A stretch of DNA of 64,000 nt from Archilochus colubris. Taxonomy: Eukaryota > Chordata > Aves > Apodiformes > Trochilidae. Below the pieces are notes generated by a model, which made no database searches, was not told where the DNA came from, and saw only the letters and a list, made by a program, of their open reading frames with translations. Position numbers and translations under genes: made by a program. This document shows, one piece after another, positions 45,557-60,321 of this stretch (its first letter is position 1; the number at the start of each line of letters is the position of its first letter). The stretch spans positions 152,414,552 to 152,478,551 of the forward strand of contig CM041083.1 of the NCBI GenBank assembly GCA_023079485.1, given 5' to 3'.

Positions 45557-48393
45557 AGACCAACTTAACATGAGACTGCTCTGGTACTGTGATTTGGTTT
45601 AATGCTGGATTCTACTGATATGAATGACACTCATGTCATAAAATCTAGACACTTTAGAGCAATCATCTCAAGCATGGGCTTCTGGTTGTGTGTATTCTTT
45701 AACTCTTTAGAAGCAGTTTAGGTTTGTGCCAGGGAGCAGTCTGCCACATCATAGATAAGGATTTCAGGGTTCAAAAGAGGCTGGAGATTGTCTCCCATAT
45801 GCAGTTTAGGTGAAGCAAACTTGGGCTGGGAGAGACTTAGGCCAAAATCTGAACCCTGACACTTCTTCTCCCAGAATGAAACTTGTTCTGTTTTATTTAC
45901 ATGGATTCTATTATCTACAGCTGAGAGGAGATAAATATTCCCTTCCCAGAATCAACCAAGAAACCTCTCACTTTTACTTAGTGAACAAACTATAAAACCA
46001 ATACAGAGATGTTTAAAACACATTATTATAGTAGCAAATGTATAAAAAAATTGTCTGATTGCATGTGGCTTCAATGTTTCTGTATCATTCATGCCCAGTA
46101 AGAAAAAAAACTTTTTTTATATAGAACCATCTTTCAATTACATTCCAGATACAGCTTTTACTTTTTGTAATTTTATTCCTCAAGCTGTCTGTTTTTGTGT
46201 GATGCACAAACGTTAAGAGTTGCAGTCTCCCCACTGGTACTAAATCCCACTGAGATAAACATGTTGGCTTCATGATAATGAAGCAGCCTGCTCTGGTCAG
46301 AAAAAATGTGGACCAAATTTTTTTTTCAAAGTAAATTACAGCTCTGTACCTGACTGACTATCCCTGGTATAAGAGTGCATCCTTATAACAAATTCATCCC
46401 ATGTGTGAAAGGTCAGATTCAGAGGCTAAGTGTTCTACAGCAAGCCTCTAGGCTTGTTGTTACCGAAGCCCAGAGGAGAAAAAACCATGTTTGAGTCAAG
46501 CAATAATGGGAAAAGAGAAGCAAAACAAAATAAGCTCTGGAGGAAAGCGTAAAACCTACCTCTGTGTTCTTAGATGAAGAGCAGAGAGAAAGAAAAAAAA
46601 TCCAGAGAAAGAAAAACTCTCATGTAGGAGAGTTAAGTGTAAGGTCCTGTATCAAGCAATGTGAATAGTTTATATTAAAACAAACAAACAAAAAATCAAA
46701 ACCACCTAACCCTATCTCCCAAAACTATTATTGGGATATATTATAATTATTCACAAATTAAACTATTAAAAAGAGTTCTTTAAGATTTAAAAAATATTAA
46801 GGCATAGAAAAGTACAGGGAAATTATCTATACAACTTAACCTTGCCCCAAGATGCTGTTATGCAATATTAATAAGATTATTTTTTATTTCTGGTCTAGAG
46901 TGAACTTTCACTTTACTTGTGAAAGCATTACTTCTTAGCCCACACACCCCCTACACGGGCAACAGTGACTAAAATACAGCCTAAAATGACAAAATTTGGA
47001 CTGCTGTGCAGAGCAGTAAAAATTGCTATCAGCTGATACTTGTCACATATATTTCATTGCAGAGGCAAAAATATAAATGTTATTTCTCTCCCACATTAAC
47101 ATACTGTCTTTTGTGGGTATTTTAATCAGTTCCCAGTCTTGTCACTTCATACTCCTACTTGTCCCTCATCCTCTCATCCCTAGCATGTATCATGGCCATT
47201 ACTTAAAGGATTAGAAAACTGGTTTTCAAGGATGGTTCTCACTGCTACAGTCAATTATCCAAAGACAGAAATCTGGTTTATATTACTTGCTCCCATGGGA
47301 ACCTGAGGTGGGTTTGGAATATGATAGGATAACCCCAAGGGTACCTGTGTGTGACATCTACATGTTTTAAAAATAACATCCCAAGTGATAAGGAAACAGA
47401 GGCAAGCCAAAGGAAAAGCAAAGATGGTAACTACGTTTCTTACCTGTGTTTGCTTATTACTGTAGTTGGTCCATCTGCCAATCTAAGGGTGACGATTACC
47501 TGGCAAGACTAAATTACTGACAATAGGAAGAGTATGCAAGCAGCTGTCAGTCAAACCAGCAAGACCCTGTGCACTGCTTATTACAGGGATTACTGTTTTA
47601 TGTGCCTTGAGCCAAGGTCACGTCACTTTGCCATATGAAATTTTGAAATATATTTTCTTACCCTTATTGTAAAAGACATTATTATTATAATGGCTTCTCT
47701 GAGTTGAATAACTGTGTGAGTATCTAGGAGTTAAAAGCAGTCTATGAACAATGTGATTTATTTATTTCCTAAATATAAGACTAATTTCTATTTATTTATG
47801 CTGAGTGTAGGACCTACTTGACAGCTATGAATCTGTATAGTAATTAGCATTAGTCTTGCAAACTCTAAAAAATGTTAAAGCTTTTCCTGAAATATAAAAA
47901 CTTCCAACGGTTCATAATTAAAAAACGGCTTCGGTTGCTGATAAATAATTATTCTTATTATTCAAATTATGCCTAATTACTCTGAATAACAAATGATTAC
48001 CTTATCCAGATCATGTATGAATATTATTGATATCAAAATGGTTTTTGTGTGTTTGTTTTCCTTTTTTTCCTCATTTTCTCAATAAATTATCTGTCATTCA
48101 ACAATTGTAAAAATTTGAATTTAATCTAGGTTATGAACACCTTCATGAAAGATGGGAAGAGTAGTGCTTTCTACTGTTAAGAGAATAAATTGCAGTCTTC
48201 TAAATAAATTAATATTCTGGAATATTATTTTGTATGCCAGAATTTATGAAATGCCATGATACTGAAAAAAGTCTTAATTATGATATAATTTTCTAATGAT
48301 ATACCATGACTATCATTCTGCTTCTATTAAAATAAAAAACTGGGTGCAAATTAGCATGGCTGTTGGAAAACACATTTAAATGGCAATTAGAAT

Positions 48394-48420
48394 ATTTTTG
48401 TTACTATTTGTAACAAAAAT
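48394..48420. repeat. 11-bp perfect hairpin
   Basis: ATTTTTGTTAC (48394-48404) and GTAACAAAAAT (48410-48420) with a 5-nt loop. Confidence 0.85.
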
Positions 48421-48664
48421 TGTTGTACTGTGATGGCAAAAACTGCTCCAATAATTTATATCTGATTTGATTTCAAATCACTATTTAATGAAGAATTGCA
48501 ATCTCTGCTTTATGTATTTCTCTAGATATATTATTTATATATAAACTATGTATTTCTATACATATAAACCATATAAATCCTTAGACACATGATGCTATTT
48601 CCTTTATATCAGTTTAGCACTCAGAAATTATTGCTTTATATCACTGATCAAAACTAAACAAAGA

Positions 48665-48759
48665 AAAAATATATAACATTGGCTGTTATAATATATATTA
48701 TATATATATATATATTTATATATATATAATATATATAAAAATATATAACATAGGCTGTT
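48665..48759. repeat. TA tract inside a 72-bp tandem duplication
   Basis: A 23-bp block ending in ggctgtt occurs at 48665-48687 and, with one change, at 48737-48759. An almost pure TA/ATA tract lies between them. The arrangement fits one and a third copies of a 72-bp unit made by replication slippage. Confidence 0.85.
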
Positions 48760-51700
48760 CATATATGAAATCCAGCATTGTGTTAGTGATATTATATATT
48801 GACATCTAATGTTGAAGTACTGCACTTGAGGACAGTCGAGATTAAACCTTTCACCATACAAAATAAATGAATTGCAACAAGTGGTCCTCCTCACAACTTG
48901 TTTTTCACATTTATCTGAGGTTACAAGCATGATAGCTAAACATCATGAATGATTTAAGGTTCTGCATATAGAGACAGAATTCAAAATAATGAAAATGTAG
49001 CCCAGAATAAAGACCTGACCAACCCGCCACATTCTAAAAGGTTGTAAAACTAGTAAAGGTAGACAACTTAGTGGACTCTTTATGTACTCTGCTTTCTCAA
49101 ATTTTTATTTATCCTCTGTTTTCTTTAGGAATAAGGTTCAAATCAAAGTGAAGGGTTTTATTTTTATGTATGAACAATCAAATCTACTGTAAAATTCCTT
49201 CTCTCTTCAATTCATAACCTTTATCTTAATAAGAAATTGAAAGGATCTACCAAACTCTTCCAAATAAATAATTTTCCTTCTGAAAAGTCAATTCACCTCT
49301 AAAATAAAAATTAAAAAATAAGAACAACAAAACCTAGGCTTTAACATGCACGAGAACATTACAGGTTTTATTAAAATAGACACTAGAACATGACTCAGCC
49401 TGTAATTTGGAACACGTTCAGCCTGTAACTGGAACACATCACTGAGTCCTGTAAGTGATAACATTTTTCCTTATTTTGACTCCTAAACCAGTAATTGAAA
49501 TAAATATTTAAACTTTAAATCTCTCATTTCCTGTATAGTGAATGGCTTATACATGGAACTAATTACAATTGTACCTTTCTCCCTTATTCTTAATATGATT
49601 TAGATTGGTGAACTGCAGACTTATTTCAAAAAATCATCTGCTTGTGAATTCTAAAGCCTCTTTGATAGGGTTGAATGTGGTAGTGCAATGTCTCTTGACA
49701 AGAACTTGTACTGTTTCTTGAGTAATATGTCACATATCAACCCACAGATGGCTATGCTCTAATTACTATTTAAGCCCCCTCCTGTGGGTATGATGCTGCA
49801 TTTGCCATCAGATTAGCATATTCCTGATGTCTTGGCAGCTAATGAGAGAGCATCTATTTCAACCAACCAGTAGTGGCAGTGTTGGGAGTTTGGAAAATAC
49901 AGAAAAACCTAAAATACTACTTGGTAACATAAAGCAGTCAGTGACACTGAAATAAAATTATGGCTGGGCTCTGTTTCTTTAAGGGGAAAAAAATGGAAAA
50001 AATTTGCTTTCCCAGTTTGACACTATCAACTCTCTTCCCTTTCCAAAAGCAAATGGTGTCTGCAGATGATTTCACGTATCCTTTTCTTACTAATGTCAAT
50101 CTTCTTTGCCTCAGCCTGAAGCTGGAAGAACTGTTCTTTAGACATAGCTTCAAATTCACTTTTCTTCTATTTTTGGCTACCAATTAATGCCAACCTACAC
50201 TGCCATCCCCATGAATGTCTCTTTGTAACCATGGGATGCACCAAAGCAGCTACCACGCAGAGGAAGGTAACTAACCCACTCTCTATGGGTACAGAGACAA
50301 TTTATCATCCACATGTTTTTAAATGACATTTAGATCTTCTTCTTCTACATAAAAAAGTGTCATTGGTCCTGGCATTCTGCTGCATGAACCCTAAGACATG
50401 ACATCTACTGTCCTGAACAAGAACTGAAAGATTAAAATAAAATAAAAAAATACATTACAACATTTTAGAGGTATTGTAGAAGACAGACAAATGTTCTGTA
50501 ATATAAGAAATTGCTCCATTTCCCAGATCAGAGTTAGAAGGAGTGCCTCTGTTTGGTTTGGATGTAATATCAGAAATATTGTATTCAGCTCTTGAACAAT
50601 TTCAATAAAGAATACCAGCCTTTTCAAGAATAAGAGAGAAGAAAAAGGGATGAAATATCTTTGAGAGGGTTCCTACTTAGCACACAGAGATGCATTTTTG
50701 CCTGTGATCATATATCAAACAGCTACAGTTACAGAAAAATTGTGAAAACATTTAATTTTCTTTAAAAGTTGGTCCTTCAAGACCGTGAATAGTCTTCATG
50801 TTTTTGAAAAGCTTTCAGAACAGATTACAAAGCACAAATGTGCAAGGAAAGGCTGTCAAAATGCTTATTTCAGAAGTAAATTATTAGCAAATGTTCCTAA
50901 TGAAAAATAAAAGCTTCTAGAGAGAAGTGTAAATCTTTTATTTTTAAAAATTAAAAATTGCTATTTTTTTTTATGGGGGAATACTAACCAGCCCTTCTTT
51001 AGTAAATAGAGTGAGAAAGACATTAAAGAGATAAGTAATATTTTTCATTCTGGAGTTTGATGACTTCATAAACTTAGTGGCCTGAATTTCTATGCCAAAA
51101 TAGAATGACATGGAGCATACTTTCTATGATTCTTACGGAGAAATTTCCCCTCTGCTGTTTCTATATAGAAAGAAAAAAAATATTGTGGTGAAATTATGGG
51201 TGGTAGAGGAAAGATATAAATAAATGTAAAGACAGGAAGTGCTTGCTGGTTTTGAACTACTTTCAATTGAAAATAGGATAAAATGCCAATGTCATTGCTT
51301 CTCAAAACTAAGTGCAATTTACTGAAGAGCCAGGTCTATCATTCCTTCACCTGGTCATTGTTAGTGGCAAAACTTAGGAAATCAATTACAAGACGTTTTC
51401 TTTATTATTTTTTTAGTTAAGTATACCTGAAACAAAGGTTTTCAAAATGTCACCACTGTAAGTTACTTTAAAACAGTTAGGAACTAGAAAAACGGGCAAT
51501 GATTGTTTTATTCTGACCTTTTGATGCTACAAAAAGAGAGCTCTTAATTATATTTATACTTAGATAAATATGAAATACTTTCCAAGATTTTTGAACCAAT
51601 GTGAATTGTAATAATTAAGTGCAGGGAATTAATTCTATGAACTCTCACACTTAGAAAAATGTGGTTCGATCTATTTTCCTATGTAAATGAGATATGGTTT

Positions 51701-54700
51701 CCAGTTAAGATTTCCATGCTTCAGGGTGAATCCACTGTCAGTTTTAAGTAATGCTGTAATAAAGCCTTCTGAGCAGGGTACAAACAAGAAACTTTTAAGA
51801 GTGCCTAAAGAAAAGACCCAGAAAAGATTCTGCAATATGTAATGCTGTGCCTATGTGGGAAAGGCATTTTACCTTCATCTTCTATTGATTTGCAAACTTT
51901 AAAAAAAAATAAATTATTTCTAAGGTATCAAAACATCTGTTCTTTGTTTTAGTCCATATTCAGCACTACTATTGCATGATGGGTCTAACCTGTGTCATTT
52001 CTCATCAGTATTTCCATGAGATAGGATTAGGTAACATTAGTGAAAACAGCCACTGTTGTAGGATCCAGAGAAAGGAAAAATGGGGTAGATGTACATTTCT
52101 TTTCTTTTTCTTTATGTAAGATGATGGTATGAGGAGCACTGCACATATCACAGAACCAGCTTTAGTGGTTAGAGAGGAAAAGAAGTAATGAATTATTAAT
52201 ATAGATCCATTTTAGAATAGGTCTAGAAGATCCATGTGACATTTGCTGAAAATCCAGGTCACTGGGTTGAACAGCATCGTTGCGAAGTTGAGTATCAATT
52301 ACTGTGCATGATTTGAGCTCTTTAGGCCCCCCTTTTCTCAGCAGTCTTGCTACCTGAGCAAATTCTTAGCAGTTTGCCTTCAGTCATGAAAAGATAATAA
52401 AAATATCCCTTTTGGAAAAGAAAAAAATAAAAAAAAAAAACTTCATTATTGTTTCTCTAGATATTTGGACTTTAGATGTTTTTCTTTCATCTGTGTTGTG
52501 TAGCAATTTTTCTACAAAAGGGTAAGACAGGAAAATAGAAGCAGAAGGCAGAAAAGTAAAATGTGAAAATAATATTGATGCTTACCATAATTTGTTCTGA
52601 ATTTTTTGAGCTTGATAAGTGGAGCAAAGTTTGCACTTATCCATAATACAATGGAATCATACCGGTATTCTAGAATAATTGGTGTGTAGGGAGCTGCTGT
52701 AAAACCACATTTATTTAGAGATAAGAAGAACTAACCTTTTTACAGATAAGGAATATTAATTGGCCTGGCAAGGTTTGAAGAACAAAAAGGATAACAGTAC
52801 AGAATTCAGAGGCAATAAATAATCCTTCTGTGCACCTTTCATCACAAAAGCAAATCAGCACACAGTTAGAGATTCTATTAAACATTATAAATACTGGAAA
52901 GTGCAGAATTCTAGTGGCCACTTCATCCTTGATGAAGAGGTATCCTCAAAGTAACTCCATTTCCATTATGGATTTTTAGAGTGAAGAGAATAAGTCCATG
53001 ACTTCCCTCTCCATTTTATACTGTATAAATCTTGAACTCAGCAAGCTACAGAACTACATGTACAAATACATTTATTCCTGTATGCAGTCTCTGTTTTAAT
53101 ATTCAAGCCTAGCCTGCTTATTATGATACACCTGTCTTTTCACCTGTATTTGTTGTTTATACCTTATAGAAAAATGGGTGAACAAACCTAATGAGTCAGT
53201 CCTTGTTAGATATTCTTACATGTTGTATCGTCTTGCTCAGCTATTAAATAACTGTATGTCACCCAGTGCAAGAGAAGAACAGAAATAATTTGCATATTTA
53301 ATTTCAATAGATTCTCACACTTAACAAGAGTTAACACAAAATTGTGCACATAGTTGATTTCTTTGGATTAACTGACATACAACATAATTGTCTGACATAG
53401 ACATAAGTTCTGACTCTGGAAGACCCTAATGTGTTATTTGCAAGAAAGTAAGTGAGGAAAGGAGCCAGTTCTAAAGCACAGCATTGATATCTGGAATTTC
53501 TGTTTACTAGAAACTACCACGCAGACTTACAAATCCACTCATCCCTCTAGAGCTCAAAGGCAGAAATGTGCATCTGGTATGTAATGAGACATTTTGTCCT
53601 ATGGGGAGAAAAAAAAATATTTTTTTGTCAAAATAATATAGCAAAGGCAAGGAAGAGTGGGTGCAAGGGGAGTGTTTGCAAGTGAACAAGTGACAGTACT
53701 CACCACGCTAGTATTAGTTTGGTCCCTTGTTTCAGTCAGGGAAATTAGTTAATTTCTCGATGCATCTGAGAAAGCAGGATAGTTAATAGAATACAAATTA
53801 TCAGAGGTCAGCAGGAAGCTTGGAAATGTAGTGCAGTAATACATCTCAACCACCAGCTGTGGATGCTAACTATAAATGATGCAAGGTAGCAGAGAAAAGC
53901 ATGTTCCCTTTTCTCAGTGGCAGTGTAGTCAAAGACGAAACAACCTAACCTGCTGCTTGTATTTTTCTTCTAATCAGCAAGAGAACTCTGCAGCAGCTGT
54001 GCAAAAATGCCAGATGCTGCACACTTGCTTTATCTTTTCCCTAATTAATTTTGTTGAGCATCCTCATTGTTTTGCCACTGACTGTTCTCAGAAATTCCGA
54101 GACCTTTAGAGCAGACACCTGTGCTGTCACATCTATCTCCATTATCATCTTCTCCCCCTCTTCTCCTTCTGAGCCCACATTTTCTGTTTTCTTCCATTTA
54201 CTTACTGCTGTAATCCTGCTATTGCATTGTATAATTCAGTGAAGTCTATATACATTACCACATCTACAATATTAGTTTTTGTAAATGAAGTTCAAGGTAT
54301 TCCAAAACACACTCCAAAAGCAGTTCATTTTTAATAATTTTTGTTGAATGTTTTTACCACATTCTGCCTCTTAGTGGGATATATGATATCAAGGGGCCCT
54401 TGCCTGACTTTTGAGTCTTTATGTACCTTTGTAATTGCACAGTGAAGATATAAAGATCAAGAGTGCTTTGTTTTAATTTATTCTAAAACAAATGCAAAGG
54501 GGCTGCATTCAAATCTCACATAGTTTCATCATAGGCTGTATGTACTTGTGCAAAAACAATGCACTAGTAAAAGTTGACAGCTTATTTACTTCATTTTATC
54601 AAATGTGTGACTTGTTTGGATGTAACTTCACTACAAGGTAATCATTGCATCAAGTATCACAGTTTCAAACTCTTCACACAAAGTACTTCATTTCATAATT

Positions 54701-57700
54701 CCACACACTTCAAGGCTTTGCTTTTCAAAATTGTTTGGCTTTATATATTTAAAGCTCTCAGCCATTATCAAAGTATATGAATGCTTTCCTAGTTTGGTAT
54801 ATCTGAAGTACTGAAGTTCATTGATTATATCTCTGTTATTTTATTTATTTTTTTTTTTAATACAACTTACTGTGGCAAAATTAACAGCAAGATAACTAAA
54901 TAACTACATTAGTTGGTTTTGGAAATATATGACAACTTTTAATGTTTTGTTGTACAATATTAAAAAATACTGTTATATTCAAATTATATTTATTTAGTTC
55001 GTGTAACAAAAAAAAAAAAAGATACACAAATAGCTTGTAAACATTGGATAGATCAATAATACAACATATTTAATTCAGTCTGTGTTTGATATCATTACTC
55101 TGAAATTAACTCATCCTAGAACAGCCAAACGAGGGACTAAGTTCACATAAAAACTGGGTTGAGAATATTCATTAAAGCAATCCCAATTCAGAAATACAAT
55201 AGAGGTGTTTAAGATGGCTTAAACAGGTAGGACAAAATAACTTCAAAGAAATAGATTTTAATTGCGATAGAGAAAAAAAAAATTATAAATGCTCTTTTAA
55301 AAGACTTGTAGATTGAGCTATGTATTGTGTGGCTCCCTTCTGCAATAAAGGAAGGAAAAAAACCATTAAATTGAGTACTAAGCATACTTAGTACTATTAC
55401 TTAGTAATAATATTTCAACAGATACATGCAAAAAAACTTAATGTGTTCACTGGAGACTTTTTTTAATGAAAGGGAGGAAGAAATCTTGTATTTAAAAGAA
55501 TTAAATTGACTAAAAATAGAAATGAAATTTACTCTTGTGATTGCTGGATGTTGCTCAATATTGAAGCATTACATCAATAAATATTTAGTGGGATGATTAC
55601 ATTCACCCATGTGAGATGTCCGAAGGAATCACTGTATTTGACATTAAACAAATGGTGAACTAAGACCTAAATGTTAAAAAATGTAGTTTATGATCTTGAA
55701 CAGTGATAAGAAAAATATTCTATACTAAATAATGTGATAAATAATTCCTAGAGGATAAACCTTTGTAACTGTTAACTGAGGGTAGTATTGGAAATAAAAC
55801 CCAAATATTGGACTGACATTTTTTTCAGAATCCATAGAATGTTTTCCAAAAGACACAGGCCCTGCAATTTAGTTAAATATCAGAAGTTTCAATTCAGAAT
55901 AATGCTAAATATGACTGACAATTTTTACCCAGTGTTCCAAGTTATCTTGCATTTATGAAAAGCACACATATCTTTACTGCTGTAATTTCCCATTGCCAAA
56001 GTGAGCACCAAAGCTAGAAATTTTGAAGAACTGGAACATGCTGAAGGTTTTTCCTCATTAGGGAGTATTTGTACCTTTAAGGGAAAAGAAGATTATGCTT
56101 ATGGTAAATTTATTGGAATAACCATATCTCTTATGAAAATGGCTTCTGTCTAAATTGTTTATTTCTGACTCATCACATTTTTAGGTGATACTTGCAGAGA
56201 AGCATAAGAAGGTATGACGTGCAGAAAGCTTTGATATAGAGGTTTTACATTGGTTTTACTCTGGCTTAGTACCAGAGTATTTTAAAACTTCAGTCTCTAT
56301 TTCCCTCCACTGTACCCTAAATTTCAACATCAAAACAGTTACTTAGCCAAAAAGTTTTATATCTAGATATCTTCTGTCTATAGTCTTTCTCCAGTGAAAG
56401 AAAAAAATGGTTAAACAAATGCACTGCAGTGAAGTTAGAGATCAGAGTAATTCCCTGACTCTCACTAGATATATTGGAGCAGACCATCCTCTTGTATACA
56501 ACAGGACCTTACCTTCATGGGAAGATGATCCAGTGAATCAGTCTTTGCTTCACAAAAGAAGAAAGTTTTAGGAGGCATGGATGCAATACATCCTCTTCCA
56601 GGAACAAAAACAACACTTTTTTTCTTTTTTTTTTAATCAATGCTACAGTAAAGATACAGCCAAAGAAATGGAAGAGATGTGAGGGATAATTGCATTCCAT
56701 GCCTGTCATGGTGGAGAAGATGACAAGTCTTAATTGACACACATATATTGTTCATATTTATACACTACTTCTTATATTCCTCTCCATTCTTAGAGCAGAC
56801 ACAGGTTTCTTGCTTCCAAGTATGGATGGAGCTAGAAAGGATGGGAAGCAGAGCTCTCAATTACAGAACACTCTAGATGAGGCAAACACATTTAAACTAA
56901 TAGAATTTATAAAAAACTAGTCTTGGGCTATGTAGAAAAAGGTTTTTTCCTGCTGCTCAGAAACCGAACATATAGAAAAGTTATCAAAGGACTCATCGAC
57001 CCCAATTCCACACTGTCTCAAACATTTCTGTCCCCCCCCCAAAAAAATTGTCGCCACAAAGAACAAACTCTTTCACAAAGATAGGTACTTGCAGAATTAA
57101 TCCAAGTGAAGTGTGCAAATACCATACTTAACTTTGTCAGGATGATGAAAAACAACTGCAAGAATCTCGCTATTCCATTTTTCTGTAAGATGAAGATATG
57201 AGTATTACACAGAAAAGCAAGCACAGAGTAACACTTCCATTTCAGAAGTTCATTTCCCCATGTTAACTTTCCAATTGTCAAAATATTTTGTTATAAATAT
57301 GTTAAATTTATCTTTCTAGAGCTGATGAATTTTTTGAGCTCTGAATAAATATGTGGGACTGAATTGTGAAAGCTTTACACATACTGAATATCTACTTCAA
57401 AACAAAATGCTATTCAGTATGATTAAGGTATCACACTCTGCTGGAAGTAGCTACTATCTTGTACTCTTATTTTGTATGTTTACTTTGCTGTATTTTATAT
57501 TTTTCCAGTTTTAACTGAAATGTTATCTGTGCAGAAAAGCGGAAGACTGAAATTGTTTATTTGCTCAGCTTTGGTACTTGCTTCCCTAATGTCTCAGATT
57601 CTATATTAGTTTGTCAGGAGAAGCCAAAATCTTCCAGGCTGAGTTTTTTTAAAGAGAAAGCTCACAGTACCTCATCCCCACCCAAAAAGAGAGCAATATG

Positions 57701-58998
57701 AGAGTTCTTTAACTAAATTCTAGGCTGTAACTATATCAAACTCTGGGGATGGAAAGGGTCCTTTGTCTAATTGGGCTATTTTTTTAGAGAATGATAAATA
57801 ATCTTTTTAATAGCATAAATTGGTTCATGAGATAAAATCTTTCCTTTTTGTAGTGATTGCCATCTCAATCTGAATATACAATTTCTAAAAAATAATCATT
57901 TTCTGTGAATGGCAAAGATAAACAATTTGTTCACTTGATTTAAACAAAAGTGCTAGTGTTTGGAGTCTTTACAATCAATCTCATTTAAAAAGAAATACAA
58001 TCCTGTAAAAATCAGCATATAAGTAAAAGGGACGGCATTTTATATTTTTTTAAATATGGTACCTTTCCTTTGTTGGGTATCATCTGTATCTCAGTGTATT
58101 TTTCCAATATTTTCTCACTTAATAGCAAAAATTAAAAATTGAAAAATCAGCAGTGTGCTTAACATCAAATTTGGAATGTGTATCCTCCTTTTTCGGAGTA
58201 TTTTTCACAGATTAATACAGCTGCTGAAATTTTCTTCACTTTGTATTCAAAGAACAGCAAATCTGGATGGTGTCTTTACCAGACGCCGTGAACAAAGCCA
58301 GGACAGTGGTATACACGGAGCTCTTAGTGTCCACTCCTTCACTTCATGGCTTGTTCCCTCTTCCACTGTCCCTCAGGGTCTTAAGGTGACTGGCACCAGT
58401 TTGGTGTTTGTATGAGGGAGTGGGGGGTGTGCAGGCAGTAATCATCATCTCAAGTCCTTTGCTGGAAAGAAGCATAATGTTAATGTTGGCTGTTTCCTTT
58501 TCCACCTTCTAGGATTCCCTTGAACTTTTTTTCAATATATTTATTAACGTGCTTTTAAATCTTGCTTTTGGTCTGAAATTTGCATTCAAATTCACTGTAT
58601 GATGTGATGCTTTTTATGTGTGTGAGAGCCTTGCTTGCTGGTCTGTCATGCCTAAAACTGCTTTTTCAGAATTTGGTCTGCATTTCTTTAATCACCCATC
58701 AGTAGTGGGTGTTTTGTAGTGCTGTGGGGTCTCCAGTATCAGACTGGGACTTGTCCTCTACCATCCAGTGCTTGTGCTCCTTCCTCCACATCCTGTCTCC
58801 CTTGTTCTCAGCGCTTCCACTATCATACTAGGACTGTACTACTCTACAGGTAACTATGTCAGTCATAAATACCTCATTACAAACAGACTAACTGCTTGCT
58901 ACTACTATTTATGCAGAAACTATAAGCATGACATAGAGAAATAAGTAATGGTAAACTAACTCAGCTATAGCAATTTTAAAAATTAATAAATCTTTTAG

Positions 58999-59079
58999 AA
59001 AAAGAAGTTAGAAAAATTGTTGTCACAGCTAAAGCAAGTAAAAATGAAGCTGCAAGTATTCAAGATGAGTTCAGGCAAG
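58999..59079 (+). other. Candidate exon, 81 bp
   Basis: A weak acceptor (aaatcttttag, ending 58998) and a strong donor AAG|GTGAGT (GT at 59080-59081) enclose 81 bp. Two frames are open: one is Lys/Leu-rich and coiled-coil-like (KKKLEKLLSQLKQVKMK start), the other reads KEVRKIVVTAKASKNEAAS and onward. No family is recognised. The A-rich start lowers confidence. Confidence 0.2.
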
Positions 59080-60321
59080 GTGAGTCTGACAAACTTCTGT
59101 TCTGAGGGTCTGTAGATTTAGTAGCCCATTCCTAGCAGTGGTAATACAGTATTACTAGGCTAGAAGGCTACAGCAGCTTTAAGTTTACCTCTAGTTAGTC
59201 TTTAAATTTACCTCTACATCTAGAGACCCTCTGTGGGCTTATGATTAGGGAACTTTCAAGTTTCCATTCCCTACACTACCAAGTTTTTATAAATCAAATT
59301 ATTTAAAAGTAACTAATAATCTGTAACTCAGCACTCTCCTTTATCTTAGGTACAGTTGTATTAGGGCAGAATGAGTTATTCCAGCAAAGCAGAATACAAA
59401 GACTTCTGTTTAGCTGCAGGGGATTAAGACTCTTTTCACCTTTGTCATCCTATAGTAGCTTCTTTTTAATGTATTTCTAGTGATGCTAGCAGGTTCAAGT
59501 CCCTTCACTACAGGCAAAAAAACCTGCTTCATCCATATCCTGTGTGAGACCTTTAAGCAGTCAGCTACGGGATAAATTAAGAGACCATTACTTCTTTTCT
59601 ACTATTTTCTGCTTCGACTAAGAGGGCTAGAGCATCTGACATATTTACCACAGCAATGGTAAATATACATTCAAGAATTATTGCTTCCATGCTATTTTAA
59701 ACATAAATGGGTACCTGAGTTTTTAATGTATTAAAGCATTGGCTGCAATTTCTTTCAGCTAAACCAGGGATCTATAAAGTAGCAGCTAAGCAAATATCCT
59801 CCAGTCTTTAACTTAAAAATATTGGAACCATACTTGTTTATGAATACAGAATTACAGAAATGTTCTTCAAATAGACCTTATATTTATCCCATGGGAGTAG
59901 GAACAGATATTTTTTTCTTTCTTTGTTTTTGAAAGAAATATCCCTGGCTCACAGGTAGCTGATTAGCTTTACATATCTTAACCTTAGAAAGAATCTTCAC
60001 CTGTCCAAAGTGAAAGGCAAAAGGAATTTAATTTGATTATTCTGTGTCCAAATTATCCTGTATAAATGTCCTGTGACATTTGAGCTACCCTTGTATGCTA
60101 CTGCTTCCTTTAGGTCTATTCCAAAATCATGCCATTTTACATTGACAGTTTTAAGAAAGGAGAACTGAAATGGCAGGCTGGGTATACTAATGCAGCATCT
60201 GCATATTTATTTCACAATTATTCTTGTGAGCTACCTTTAATACCAATGCTTTGAGGCCAACAATAATGCTTTAGATTCCTATATACTCCATAACGCAGCT
60301 TATACATAAGCATTCCCCTCT

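Larger units (their letters stand above)
45476..60321. other. 15-kb AT-rich stretch without recognisable CR1
   Basis: No CR1, LTR or gene is recognised in nearly 15 kb, the longest repeat-poor stretch in the window. Small structures are present: hairpins at 45491-45512, 45532-45556 and 48394-48420, a TA tract with a 72-bp duplication at 48665-48759, and an exon candidate at 58999-59079. Open frames are short and look random. A less AT-rich patch lies near 58260-58440 and 58700-58850, including a weak 20-bp repeat (58732-58751 and 58816-58835). Confidence 0.5.

Noticed and set aside
58732..58835. Imperfect 20-bp repeat (58732-58751 and 58816-58835)
   Set aside because: Only two copies with three mismatches. 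Too weak to define an element.
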